A DNA stretch of 5,710 bases from Pseudomonadota bacterium (lineage in GTDB: Bacteria > Pseudomonadota > Alphaproteobacteria > Rhizobiales > Kaistiaceae): assembly GCA_023391905.1 (NCBI GenBank), contig JAEWAD010000051.1:1-5710 (forward strand), in the 5' to 3' direction. The notes under the pieces were generated by a model. It saw only the letters and a program-made list of their open reading frames with translations. It was not told the DNA's origin and made no database searches. Position numbers and translations under genes: made by a program. Shown here one piece after another: positions 1 to 5,450 of the stretch (the first letter of the stretch is position 1; each line of letters starts with the position of its first letter).

Positions 1-33
1 GCGCCAGGCCAGCCGGGGACGCCATCCTCATGA
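1..33 (+). CDS. Possible 3' end of an upstream gene (partial)
   Basis: Frame 1 is open from the window edge and would encode the tail APGQPGTPSS before a TGA at 31-33. That stop overlaps the ATG of the next gene as ATGA, the arrangement typical of translationally coupled operon genes. This is the only reason to suspect a gene here: ten residues give no family information, and another frame is also open to the window edge. Since DhaL is missing downstream of dhaK, dhaL is one candidate for the upstream gene, but that is a guess from context. Confidence 0.3.
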   Translation, partial: APGQPGTPSS

Positions 34-437
34 CGGCGTCCCGCGTCCCCAAGCCGATCCGGCACTACAAGGAACTGCTGCGTCAGGTCCTGGACAGCCG
101 ACCCTCGGGCACGCGGCAAAGGCTGGCGACGGCGCTGGGCACGAACCGTTCCTTCGTGTCGCAGATCAGCAGCCCCAGCTACCGGGTGGCGATCCCCACC
201 CATCACATCGAAACGATCATGCAGGTCTGCCATTTCTCGCCAGCCGAGAAGGCCGAGTTCCTGGCCGCCTATGATGCCGCGCATCCTGATCAGCGGCAGC
301 AGGCGGACGCCGGGACCGGGCAGCGCACGATCCAGCTCACGCTGCCGGATCTGGGCAGCGCGCGGGCCAACCGGCTTCTGGACGAGGCCGTTCACGACAT
401 GGTCCGCAGCATCGTCCGCATCCTGCAGGAAAAGTGA
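30..437 (+). CDS. Small helix-turn-helix protein, upstream of dhaK
   Basis: This 135-residue protein has no signal peptide or membrane segment. Residues about 27-50 read as a Cro/CI-like helix-turn-helix: TRQRLATALGTNRSFVSQIS has the spacing of helix 2, a Gly turn and a recognition helix. Residues 70-85 form a short charged helix (PAEKAEFLAAYDAAHP). After a Gln/Gly-rich linker (about 88-98), a conserved-looking C-terminal part (RTIQLTLPDLG, then an amphipathic helix to the end) could serve for dimer formation or partner binding. The gene ends 20 bases before the dhaK ATG, so the two are almost certainly co-transcribed, and it may regulate that operon. The ATG at 30 is favoured by the ATGA overlap with the preceding frame, but its own frame is open to the window edge, so a start further upstream cannot be excluded. 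I do not recognise a named family. DNA binding is inferred from the helix-turn-helix pattern alone. Confidence 0.75.
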   Translation: MTASRVPKPIRHYKELLRQVLDSRPSGTRQRLATALGTNRSFVSQISSPSYRVAIPTHHIETIMQVCHFSPAEKAEFLAAYDAAHPDQRQQADAGTGQRTIQLTLPDLGSARANRLLDEAVHDMVRSIVRILQEK

Positions 438-445
438 CCGTACCG

Positions 446-454
446 AGGGGGAAG
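446..454 (+). promoter_or_regulatory. Shine-Dalgarno site that sets the dhaK start
   Basis: AGGGGGAAG lies 3-11 bases before the ATG at 458. It supports that ATG over the in-frame GTG at 434, which overlaps the previous stop as GTGA but would place eight non-conserved residues before the family's usual MKKLIN beginning. Confidence 0.6.
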
Positions 455-457
455 TCC

Positions 458-1441
458 ATGAAGAAGCTGATCAACGACGTCGCGAACGTGCTGGACGAGA
501 GCCTGGACGGCTTCGCCGCGGCGCATGCCGACCTGATCGAGATGGATGCCGAACGCCGCTACGTGCGACGTCGGAACGTCACGCCTGGAAAGGTCGCACT
601 GATTTCCGGCGGCGGCTCCGGTCACGAGCCGCTGCATGCGGGCTTCGTGGGGCAGGGCATGCTCGATGCTGCGGTGCCGGGCGCGATCTTCACCTCGCCG
701 ACGCCGGATCGCATCCTCGCCGCGATCGAGGCGGTCGGCAGCGATGCCGGCGCGTTGCTGATCGTCAAGAACTACGAAGGCGACGTGATGAACTTCGAGA
801 TGGCGGCGGAGATGGCCTCCGGGCGCGTCGCGCGGGTTCTCGTCGATGACGACGTCGCGGTCGACAATTCGGCCTATACCATCGGCCGGCGCGGCGTGGC
901 GGGAACGCTGGTGGTCGAGAAGATCCTCGGCGCCGCCGCCGAGCGCGGTGCGGATCTGGACACGCTCGTCGCGTTGGGCGAGCGGGTTAATGCGGCCACG
1001 CGCTCGATGGGCGTGGCGCTGAGCTCCTGCACGGTGCCGGCTGCGGGTACGCCGACGTTCCAGCTGGCCGAAAACGAGATCGAGATCGGCGTCGGCATCC
1101 ATGGCGAGCCGGGCCGTCGGCGGGGCCCGATGGCGCCGGCCGATGCCATCGTCAACGAGCTGATGGATGCGATCCTGGCGGATCTCCGACCTGCCGCGGG
1201 TGCGCGCTGCCTGCTGTTCGTCAACGGCTTCGGCGGCACCCCGTCGGTAGAGCTGTATCTCGTGTACAACGCGGCGCGCCGTCGCCTGCAGGCCGAGGGG
1301 TTCGAGGCTGCGCGCAGCCTGGTCGGCAGCTATGTCACCTCTCTCGAAATGGCAGGCTGCTCGCTGACCGTGACGGTCCTGGACGACGATCTGGCGGCGC
1401 TCTGGGATGCGCCGGTGCGCACTTCGGCCCTGACCTGGTAG
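458..1441 (+). CDS. dhaK: Dihydroxyacetone kinase, substrate-binding subunit DhaK
   Basis: DhaK binds dihydroxyacetone covalently as a hemiaminal on a histidine. With the nucleotide-binding subunit DhaL, it phosphorylates the substrate to dihydroxyacetone phosphate in the cytoplasm. The 327-residue product spans the full Dak1 domain, starts MKKLINDV like the E. coli protein, and has its key residues in register: GGGSGHEP with His56, KNYEGDVMNFE with Asp109, and GVGIHGEPG with His215, the expected covalent-binding histidine. The C-terminal NGFGGTPSVELY segment (256-268) is also typical. There is no fused Dak2 domain, so it needs a separate DhaL, which is not present in the window. It follows the small helix-turn-helix gene in the same operon and is the last gene before a strong hairpin. 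Phosphoryl donor (ATP or a PTS DhaM protein) cannot be judged. Relatives of this family act on erythruloses, so the substrate may be another short ketose. Confidence 0.95.
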   Translation: MKKLINDVANVLDESLDGFAAAHADLIEMDAERRYVRRRNVTPGKVALISGGGSGHEPLHAGFVGQGMLDAAVPGAIFTSPTPDRILAAIEAVGSDAGALLIVKNYEGDVMNFEMAAEMASGRVARVLVDDDVAVDNSAYTIGRRGVAGTLVVEKILGAAAERGADLDTLVALGERVNAATRSMGVALSSCTVPAAGTPTFQLAENEIEIGVGIHGEPGRRRGPMAPADAIVNELMDAILADLRPAAGARCLLFVNGFGGTPSVELYLVYNAARRRLQAEGFEAARSLVGSYVTSLEMAGCSLTVTVLDDDLAALWDAPVRTSALTW

Positions 1442-1453
1442 AACCCGCGTCTC

Positions 1454-1484
1454 CCGATGCGGCCCGCGTGGCGGGCCGCATCGC
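1454..1484. terminator. GC-rich hairpin between convergent genes
   Basis: A near-perfect stem is formed by 1455-1467 pairing with 1471-1483 (left arm CGATGCGGCCCGC) around a 3-base GTG loop. It lies 13 bases after the dhaK stop and 15 bases after the end of the leftward hbpS gene, so it can serve transcripts from both sides. Neither side has a clean T tract (CAGATTT on the right), so it may act with Rho or as a 3'-end stabiliser rather than as a textbook intrinsic terminator. Confidence 0.75.
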
Positions 1485-1498
1485 AGATTTCGAAAGGC

Positions 1499-1984
1499 CT
1501 ACTCGGCCGCGCCGATCGCCTTGAGGCCGGCTGCCGCGCAATTGGCGTCGATGTCGCCCGAGGGGGCGCCGCCGACGCCGATGCCGCCGACCAGTGCCTT
1601 GCCGAACTTGATCGGCAGGCCGCCGCCCTGGATCACCATGCGCGTATCCATGTCGCGCAGGCCGTCATTGGCGGGCTTGCCGGCGATGAACTCGGCGAGG
1701 CCGGCCGTGTCGCGGCCCATCGCGGCGGCCGTGAACGCCTTGCCGGTGGCGCTCGCCCCGGTATGCGGGCCGGAACTGTCGGCCTTGAGCAGCACCTTCG
1801 TCGCGCCGTCGCGGGCCACGATGGCGACGCTGACATTGTGACCTTCGGCGCCGCAGGCCTTGAGCGCGGCGTCGGCCGCCTTGGCTGCCATGTCGAGCGG
1901 CAGGTAGGGGGCGGTCGGAAGCTCCTGCGCCGTTGCGGCAAGCGGAGCGAGCAGGGCGGTTGCGAAAACGAGCTTGCGGATCAA
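1499..1984 (-). CDS. Exported HbpS/GlcG-family (DUF336) heme-binding-like protein
   Basis: This 161-residue protein begins with a signal peptide: MIRK, a hydrophobic stretch 5-16, then ATA before Gln20, a good signal peptidase I site after Ala19. The mature part has the GlcG/HbpS layout: amphipathic helix 31-44, strand VSVAIVARDG (51-60), the helix with GKAFTA (81-86), and the signature GGGLPI (120-125), GGIGVGGA (133-140), then D144, D146, C149. Family members bind heme (HbpS of Streptomyces, PduO C-terminal domain) or have unknown roles (GlcG). Heme binding here is inference. Cys44 and Cys149 are the only cysteines of the mature protein and could pair in the periplasm. The start is TTG at 1984, behind a strong AAAGGAG. 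It is the last gene of the leftward set, 87 bases after the response regulator, so it may be a target or a sensing partner of that two-component system. Confidence 0.9.
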   Translation of the reverse strand: MIRKLVFATALLAPLAATAQELPTAPYLPLDMAAKAADAALKACGAEGHNVSVAIVARDGATKVLLKADSSGPHTGASATGKAFTAAAMGRDTAGLAEFIAGKPANDGLRDMDTRMVIQGGGLPIKFGKALVGGIGVGGAPSGDIDANCAAAGLKAIGAAE

Positions 1985-1986
1985 GA

Positions 1987-1995
1987 TGATCTCCT
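1987..1995 (-). promoter_or_regulatory. Shine-Dalgarno site for the TTG start of the DUF336 gene
   Basis: Read on the - strand, AAAGGAGAT ends 4 bases before the TTG at 1984. The spacing is ideal (6 bases from AGGAG), and the TTG gives a complete signal peptide. No in-frame ATG lies nearby, so TTG is the supported start. Confidence 0.6.
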
Positions 1996-2010
1996 TTCCA
2001 GCGGATGGAA
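1996..2010. repeat. Short inverted repeat beside the DUF336 ribosome-binding site
   Basis: TTCCA (1996-2000) and TGGAA (2006-2010) form a perfect 5-base inverted repeat with a 5-base spacer, directly upstream of the Shine-Dalgarno site of the leftward DUF336 gene. It may be a small hairpin or half-site pair in the 87-base gap between response regulator and DUF336 gene. A second small GC hairpin (CCGCG-CAG-CGCGG) lies at 2027-2039. Both are short enough to be chance. Confidence 0.3.
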
Positions 2011-2071
2011 GGAAACTAGATCGATCCCGCGCAGCGCGGCATTCGTAGGCCTTGCGGTCGCCTCGGTAGTT

Positions 2072-2680
2072 CTACGGATCCTCGCGCCCTTCGAGCCATA
2101 GCCGCGTCATCTCGGCCTGCGAGGTGGTGCCGAGCTTGGCGCCGATGGCGGCACGGTGGCTCTCGACCGTGCGCGGCGACAGGCCGAGGCCCTCGGCGAT
2201 CTCTCGCGTGGTGAAGCCCTCCGTGATGCGGCCGAGCACTTCGCGCTCGCGCGGGGTGAGCCCGGCGAGCAGGGCCAGCGTTTCGGCTTTCTCGGCGCGC
2301 AGGCGCAAGGCGCGCTCCAGCGCGTCCTGCCCCTTCTGGATGGCGTCGATCAGGTCCTGCTCGTCTACCGGCTTGGACAGGAAATCGATCGCCCCGTTTC
2401 GGAAGGCCCGGCGGCAGGCCTCGATGTCGCCATGGCCCGAAATGACGATGGTGGGCCAATTGATTCCACGAGCTGCGAGCTGTTCCTGCAGCTTCAGTCC
2501 GGAGATGACCGGCATGCGGATGTCGAGGACCAGGCAGCCAGGTGCGAGCTTCGCCACCTGCGCCAGGAAGGCTTGCGGATCGGCGAAGCTCACGACCTCG
2601 ATGCCGACGGTGGACAGAAGCAGCCCAAGCGCGCGGCGCACGGCCTCGTCGTCATCGACCAGGTAGACGGGGCGGTTCAT
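2072..2680 (-). CDS. FixJ/NarL-type response regulator (receiver + LuxR helix-turn-helix)
   Basis: This 202-residue protein is a transcription factor that should be activated by phosphate from the kinase encoded just upstream. Receiver domain, residues about 3-118: acidic pocket Asp9-Asp10-Asp11, phospho-acceptor Asp53 (LVLDIRMP), Ser81 (VISGHGD) and Lys103 (LSKPV), all in place. LuxR-type DNA-binding domain, residues about 138-198: LTPREREVL followed by TTREIAEGLGLSPRTVESHRAAIGAKLG. The arrangement and the SGHGD and FLSKP motifs are those of the FixJ/TodT group. The ATG at 2680 is supported by the ATGA overlap with the kinase stop and by CGGAG 8 bases upstream, which removes ten extra residues of the longer open frame. 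Targets are unknown. The downstream DUF336 gene, the AraC gene and the divergent epimerase promoter are reasonable candidates by position. Confidence 0.95.
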   Translation of the reverse strand: MNRPVYLVDDDEAVRRALGLLLSTVGIEVVSFADPQAFLAQVAKLAPGCLVLDIRMPVISGLKLQEQLAARGINWPTIVISGHGDIEACRRAFRNGAIDFLSKPVDEQDLIDAIQKGQDALERALRLRAEKAETLALLAGLTPREREVLGRITEGFTTREIAEGLGLSPRTVESHRAAIGAKLGTTSQAEMTRLWLEGREDP

Positions 2681-4218
2681 GGCATCGACTCCGGTCGGCC
2701 GTCGTGGCATGGCAGCACGACGCGGAACGTCGCGCCGGGGCCTTGCTCGACCAATGTGATTTCTCCTCCGGCGCGTTCGACCAGACGTTGGCTCAGCGCC
2801 AGGCCGAGGCCGGTGCCGTCGGCGCGGGTCGTCGTGAAGGGTGTGAACAGGCGCGGACGCAGGTCTTCCGCAACCCCCGGCCCGTTGTCGGCGATCTCCA
2901 GCACGATCTGGTTTTCGTTCGGCTTCAGGGAAACGGAGACGCGCCCTGAGCCGTCCGAACCGCTCGTCGCCTCGATGGCGTTGCGCAGGAGGTTGAACGC
3001 GACCTGTTCCATCTCGACGGGGTCGGCGCTGACGAGAGCCGGCGCGTCAGGCGTTTCGAAGGCGAGCTGAACGCCATCGGCGGCGGCATCCGCAGCGAGT
3101 AGGGCGTGCACGTTGCGCAGGGTGTCGCGCAGGTCTATCGGCACCGTCGGCGCGCGCTGCGGGCGAGACCAGTTTCGGAAGCGCTTCAGGATGTCGGAGG
3201 CGCGGCGCGCCTGGGCGACGGTGTCGTCGAGCACCGGCGCGAGCGCGGTCGTCTCGCCCTGGCCGAGGATGCGTCGCCCCGCCTGCGCCTGCGCCAGGAT
3301 GGCGGTGAGCGGCTGCGTGAGTTCATGCGCCAGACCGCTCGCCATTTCGCCGAGCGCATTGACGCGCGAGGCGTGGGCGAGCCGCGTTTCCAGCGCGCTG
3401 AGCCGCGCCTGCTCGATCGCGGCGCTCGTCCGCATGCGTTGACGAAGCGCGGCCATCAGGGCGAGATAGACAAGTGTGACGGCGGCGAGCGCCAGGATCG
3501 TTGGGAGCCATGGAAGGAGGTCGGCGAGGCCGATCCGGATTCCGGTATTCAGGACCAGCGGCTGGGAGGCGCTGCCGAGCGTCTTGGACAGCCGGATCGC
3601 CTCCGTCGGAGTTCCGCCCTCGCTCAGGAGGGAATGCCCGTCCGGCAGCGACAGGCCGAGCGAAACGCCGGGTCGGGACCAGTATGGCGTTGCCTCGCCC
3701 AGTAGTTTCCGCGCATCGATGCCGAGCATCAGCCCGTAGCGCGCGGCGTCCGAATTCGGGCTGCGCTTCACCATCCCGTAGTGGTGTGGCTTGTCAGGGT
3801 GGGGCAGGAGGATGATCTGTCCCTTGGATGTCTGCGCGGCCGAACGGATGAGATCCGTCGTCTCCGGCGAGAGCGGCTCGGTGCCGATCGTCTGGCCCTG
3901 TGTATCGAACGGAACGAGCTGCACCTCGTCGATGCGCGGATAGAAGCGCGAAATGGTGGCGGCGACATCGAGGAACAGGTCGTTCCTCGCTCCCTGCGCG
4001 GCGACCGCGATGGCCGACAGCGCCGTCAGATGCGCGTCATGCTGGTCCGCGCGCTGTGAAACGAGCCGCTGCAGGACAGCGCTCTCTTGCTCGAGTTCGG
4101 TCACCAGGGCGTGTCGCTGGAATACCGCGAGGGCGCCGGCCGCGGCGACCAGCAGCAGGCACAGGATGCCGATCCGTCTGAGCGGGCTCTCAAGGATCCG
4201 TCCGAGTTTCTGGATCAT
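2677..4218 (-). CDS. Membrane sensor histidine kinase
   Basis: This 513-residue inner-membrane kinase should sense a periplasmic signal and phosphorylate the response regulator overlapping its 3' end. Layout: short cytoplasmic start, membrane segment about 16-33, periplasmic sensor about 34-235, second membrane segment about 236-257, coiled linker 262-285, dimerisation helix with GLAHELTQPLTAI (His298), then the ATPase with N box FNLLRNAIEA (407-417), G1 box DNGPG (444-448), F box (458-461) and G2 box GTGLGL (468-473). The catalytic half resembles DctB/FixL kinases, with Thr in place of the usual Asn after HEL. The sensor region has segments such as EVQLVPFDTQGQTIGT and YGLMLGIDARKLL that suggest a Cache/PDC-like ligand domain, but I cannot confirm the fold. 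The start chosen is the ATG at 4218, just before the MIQKLGRILESPLRR membrane entry. A GTG at 4266 inside the AraC gene would add 16 residues. Confidence 0.93.
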   Translation of the reverse strand: MIQKLGRILESPLRRIGILCLLLVAAAGALAVFQRHALVTELEQESAVLQRLVSQRADQHDAHLTALSAIAVAAQGARNDLFLDVAATISRFYPRIDEVQLVPFDTQGQTIGTEPLSPETTDLIRSAAQTSKGQIILLPHPDKPHHYGMVKRSPNSDAARYGLMLGIDARKLLGEATPYWSRPGVSLGLSLPDGHSLLSEGGTPTEAIRLSKTLGSASQPLVLNTGIRIGLADLLPWLPTILALAAVTLVYLALMAALRQRMRTSAAIEQARLSALETRLAHASRVNALGEMASGLAHELTQPLTAILAQAQAGRRILGQGETTALAPVLDDTVAQARRASDILKRFRNWSRPQRAPTVPIDLRDTLRNVHALLAADAAADGVQLAFETPDAPALVSADPVEMEQVAFNLLRNAIEATSGSDGSGRVSVSLKPNENQIVLEIADNGPGVAEDLRPRLFTPFTTTRADGTGLGLALSQRLVERAGGEITLVEQGPGATFRVVLPCHDGRPESMP

Positions 4219-4241
4219 GCCGCGTTTCGACCAGCCGCCAT
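4215..4241 (-). CDS. Possible 8-codon linking ORF between AraC gene and kinase
   Basis: The frame MAAGRNAA starts 5 bases after the AraC stop, and its TGA overlaps the kinase ATG as ATGA. The kinase ATG has no clear Shine-Dalgarno site of its own, so ribosomes ending on AraC could re-start here and be handed to the kinase. It also lacks a Shine-Dalgarno site, so it may be chance. The peptide itself is unlikely to have a function. Confidence 0.25.
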   Translation of the reverse strand: MAAGRNAA

Positions 4242-4246
4242 AAGAA

Positions 4247-5311
4247 CTAGGCCGTGGCCGAGACACGCGGCGATCCGCTGTCGGATTGTTGCGCCGCCAG
4301 CGCCCTGGGCGTGCAGCCATAGCGCTTGCGGAACGCATAGGAGAAGTACTGGCTGGAATTGAACCCGCAGGCCATCGCGATGTCGGTGATGCTGGGGCGC
4401 TTGGCATCGCGCAGCATGACCGACGCCCGCTCGAGCCGGAGATGCTGGAGGAATTGCAACGGGCTCATGTTGGTCAGGAGCTTGCAATAGTCGGCGAAGC
4501 GCGTGCGCGACAGGCCGCATTCCTCGGCCATCAGTTCGAGCGTCCAGTCTTCCTCCGAACGAGCCGGCAGCCGGCGCAGGAAGATCGAAACGGTGTTCTG
4601 GGCCGTCGACAGATTGGGGTCGAGCGCCGGCACCTGCTCCAGCATGCGATCGATCAGGGCGAGCATGACGGTGTTGAGGGCCACCTTGAGCCGGGTCTCG
4701 CCGGTCTCCGGCGTGCGGCTGGAAAGGATCGACGCGATGGCCTCGAAGGCGTTGCCGAGCTCGCTGTTGCCGTCCCAGACGGGCTGGTTGTTCTGGGTCA
4801 GGATCTTGCCGAGCGTCGTTGCTTCCTCATCGGAGAACACCATCCATTCCGGCCAGCTCCAGCTTTCGTTCGGGCGACGGAGGCCGGCGTCGAGGATCAG
4901 CCAGAGCAGGCGACTGGGGCCGACCACGGGCTCGCCGATCGAGTGCAGCTGCCAGGGCCGGATGACGATGAACTGGCCCTGCTGAAGTTCGTATTCGGTG
5001 TCGTCGACAACGAGCCGCAGGCTGCCCCGGGATAGGAACGCGATCTTGAAGCCCTCGTTGCAGTGGCGCTTCAGGCCCCAGTTCTGCTGGAACCTCGCAT
5101 CCCAGAAACCGGTGGTGCAGATGCCGGGCAGCCGCTCCCCCAGCGACGTGCCGGGATAGCTGCCACGCGTCCAGGCTCGAAGCTCCACTTCGCCACGGCC
5201 GGCGGCGATCTGAAGGTCGCGACAATTGTCGGCATACATCAGCGAACCGGGCTGCCGGAAAACCGTCGGCCGGTTCCTCGGGTCGATATCGGCGCCGACA
5301 TGCTTGTTCAT
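4247..5311 (-). CDS. AraC-family transcriptional regulator, cupin N-terminus
   Basis: This 354-residue protein is a one-component regulator. The N-terminal half carries a cupin-like ligand or dimer domain about 80-130 (KRHCNEGFKIAFLSRGSLRLVVDDTEYELQ split by a Gly turn, then GQFIVIRPWQLHSIG, with His83 and His123). The C-terminal AraC domain, about 240-340, has two helix-turn-helix units: LELMAEECGLSRTRFADYCK (258-277) and ITDIAMACGFNSSQYFSYAF (308-327), followed by RKRYGCTPRAL, the family signature. Length is a little above the usual 290-320, owing to an N-terminal extension of about 60 residues and a short tail. A strong GGGAGGGG ribosome site precedes the ATG. It is divergent from the sugar epimerase gene and first in the leftward unit with the two-component genes, so it probably controls the shared intergenic region. 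A sugar or polyol ligand is plausible but not shown. Confidence 0.95.
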   Translation of the reverse strand: MNKHVGADIDPRNRPTVFRQPGSLMYADNCRDLQIAAGRGEVELRAWTRGSYPGTSLGERLPGICTTGFWDARFQQNWGLKRHCNEGFKIAFLSRGSLRLVVDDTEYELQQGQFIVIRPWQLHSIGEPVVGPSRLLWLILDAGLRRPNESWSWPEWMVFSDEEATTLGKILTQNNQPVWDGNSELGNAFEAIASILSSRTPETGETRLKVALNTVMLALIDRMLEQVPALDPNLSTAQNTVSIFLRRLPARSEEDWTLELMAEECGLSRTRFADYCKLLTNMSPLQFLQHLRLERASVMLRDAKRPSITDIAMACGFNSSQYFSYAFRKRYGCTPRALAAQQSDSGSPRVSATA

Positions 5312-5450
5312 GGTCCCCTCCCAAAGCCCGGTGTCGTTTTAAGCTATTTACCAATCTCGTTTGTCGCAAGCCGGGATCGTGCCGATGTGGCAACCTTCGG
5401 CAAATGACTGGGAGGTCGGTCGTAATGTGTGATTCCGGAGGGGACCGGTC
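5312..5450. promoter_or_regulatory. Divergent control region between AraC and epimerase genes
   Basis: These 139 bases must hold both promoters and are locally AT-richer (about 5337-5365) than the surrounding genes. TTGCGA on the - strand, 17 bases upstream of TAGCTT, is a possible weak -35/-10 pair for the AraC gene; I see no convincing pair for the epimerase gene. Candidate operator: TGCCGA (5380-5385) and TCGGCA (5397-5402), an inverted repeat with an 11-base spacer, flanked by imperfect outer arms TTTGTCGCAAG (5360-5370) and CTTCGGCAAA (5395-5404). These are natural candidates for AraC or response-regulator sites. Confidence 0.55.
5437..5443 (+). promoter_or_regulatory. Shine-Dalgarno site for the TTG start of the epimerase gene
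   Basis: GGAGGGG ends 7 bases before the TTG at 5451. The ATG at 5425 is in another frame and stops at once (TGA at 5452), so TTG is the supported start. The bases between, GACCGGTC (5443-5450), form a perfect 8-base palindrome overlapping the ribosome site edge. Confidence 0.6.

Noticed and set aside
434..457. GTG start for dhaK overlapping the previous stop as GTGA
   Set aside because: The ATG at 458 has the better-placed ribosome site and gives the conserved MKKLIN start; the extension is not family-like.
392..1102. 236-codon - strand open frame opposite dhaK
   Set aside because: It is antisense to a complete DhaK with all active-site residues, and its translation is an Arg/Asp/His-rich shadow.
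1457..2101. 214-codon + strand open frame opposite the DUF336 gene
   Set aside because: It begins inside the hairpin and runs antisense to a gene with a signal peptide, strong ribosome site and family signature.
2156..3070. 304-codon + strand open frame opposite the response regulator and kinase
   Set aside because: It lies antisense to two genes with clear domains and conserved motifs. Its product is Arg/Gly/Ala-rich with no recognisable family, as expected for a high-GC shadow frame.
4219..4407. N-terminal extension of the kinase to 4407
   Set aside because: It would overlap the AraC C-terminus by about 160 bases and encodes low-complexity Arg/Ser/Pro sequence. The membrane helix follows directly after the ATG at 4218.
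4286..5035. 249-codon + strand open frame opposite the AraC gene
   Set aside because: It is a shadow of the well-supported AraC coding sequence, with no ribosome site or domain pattern.
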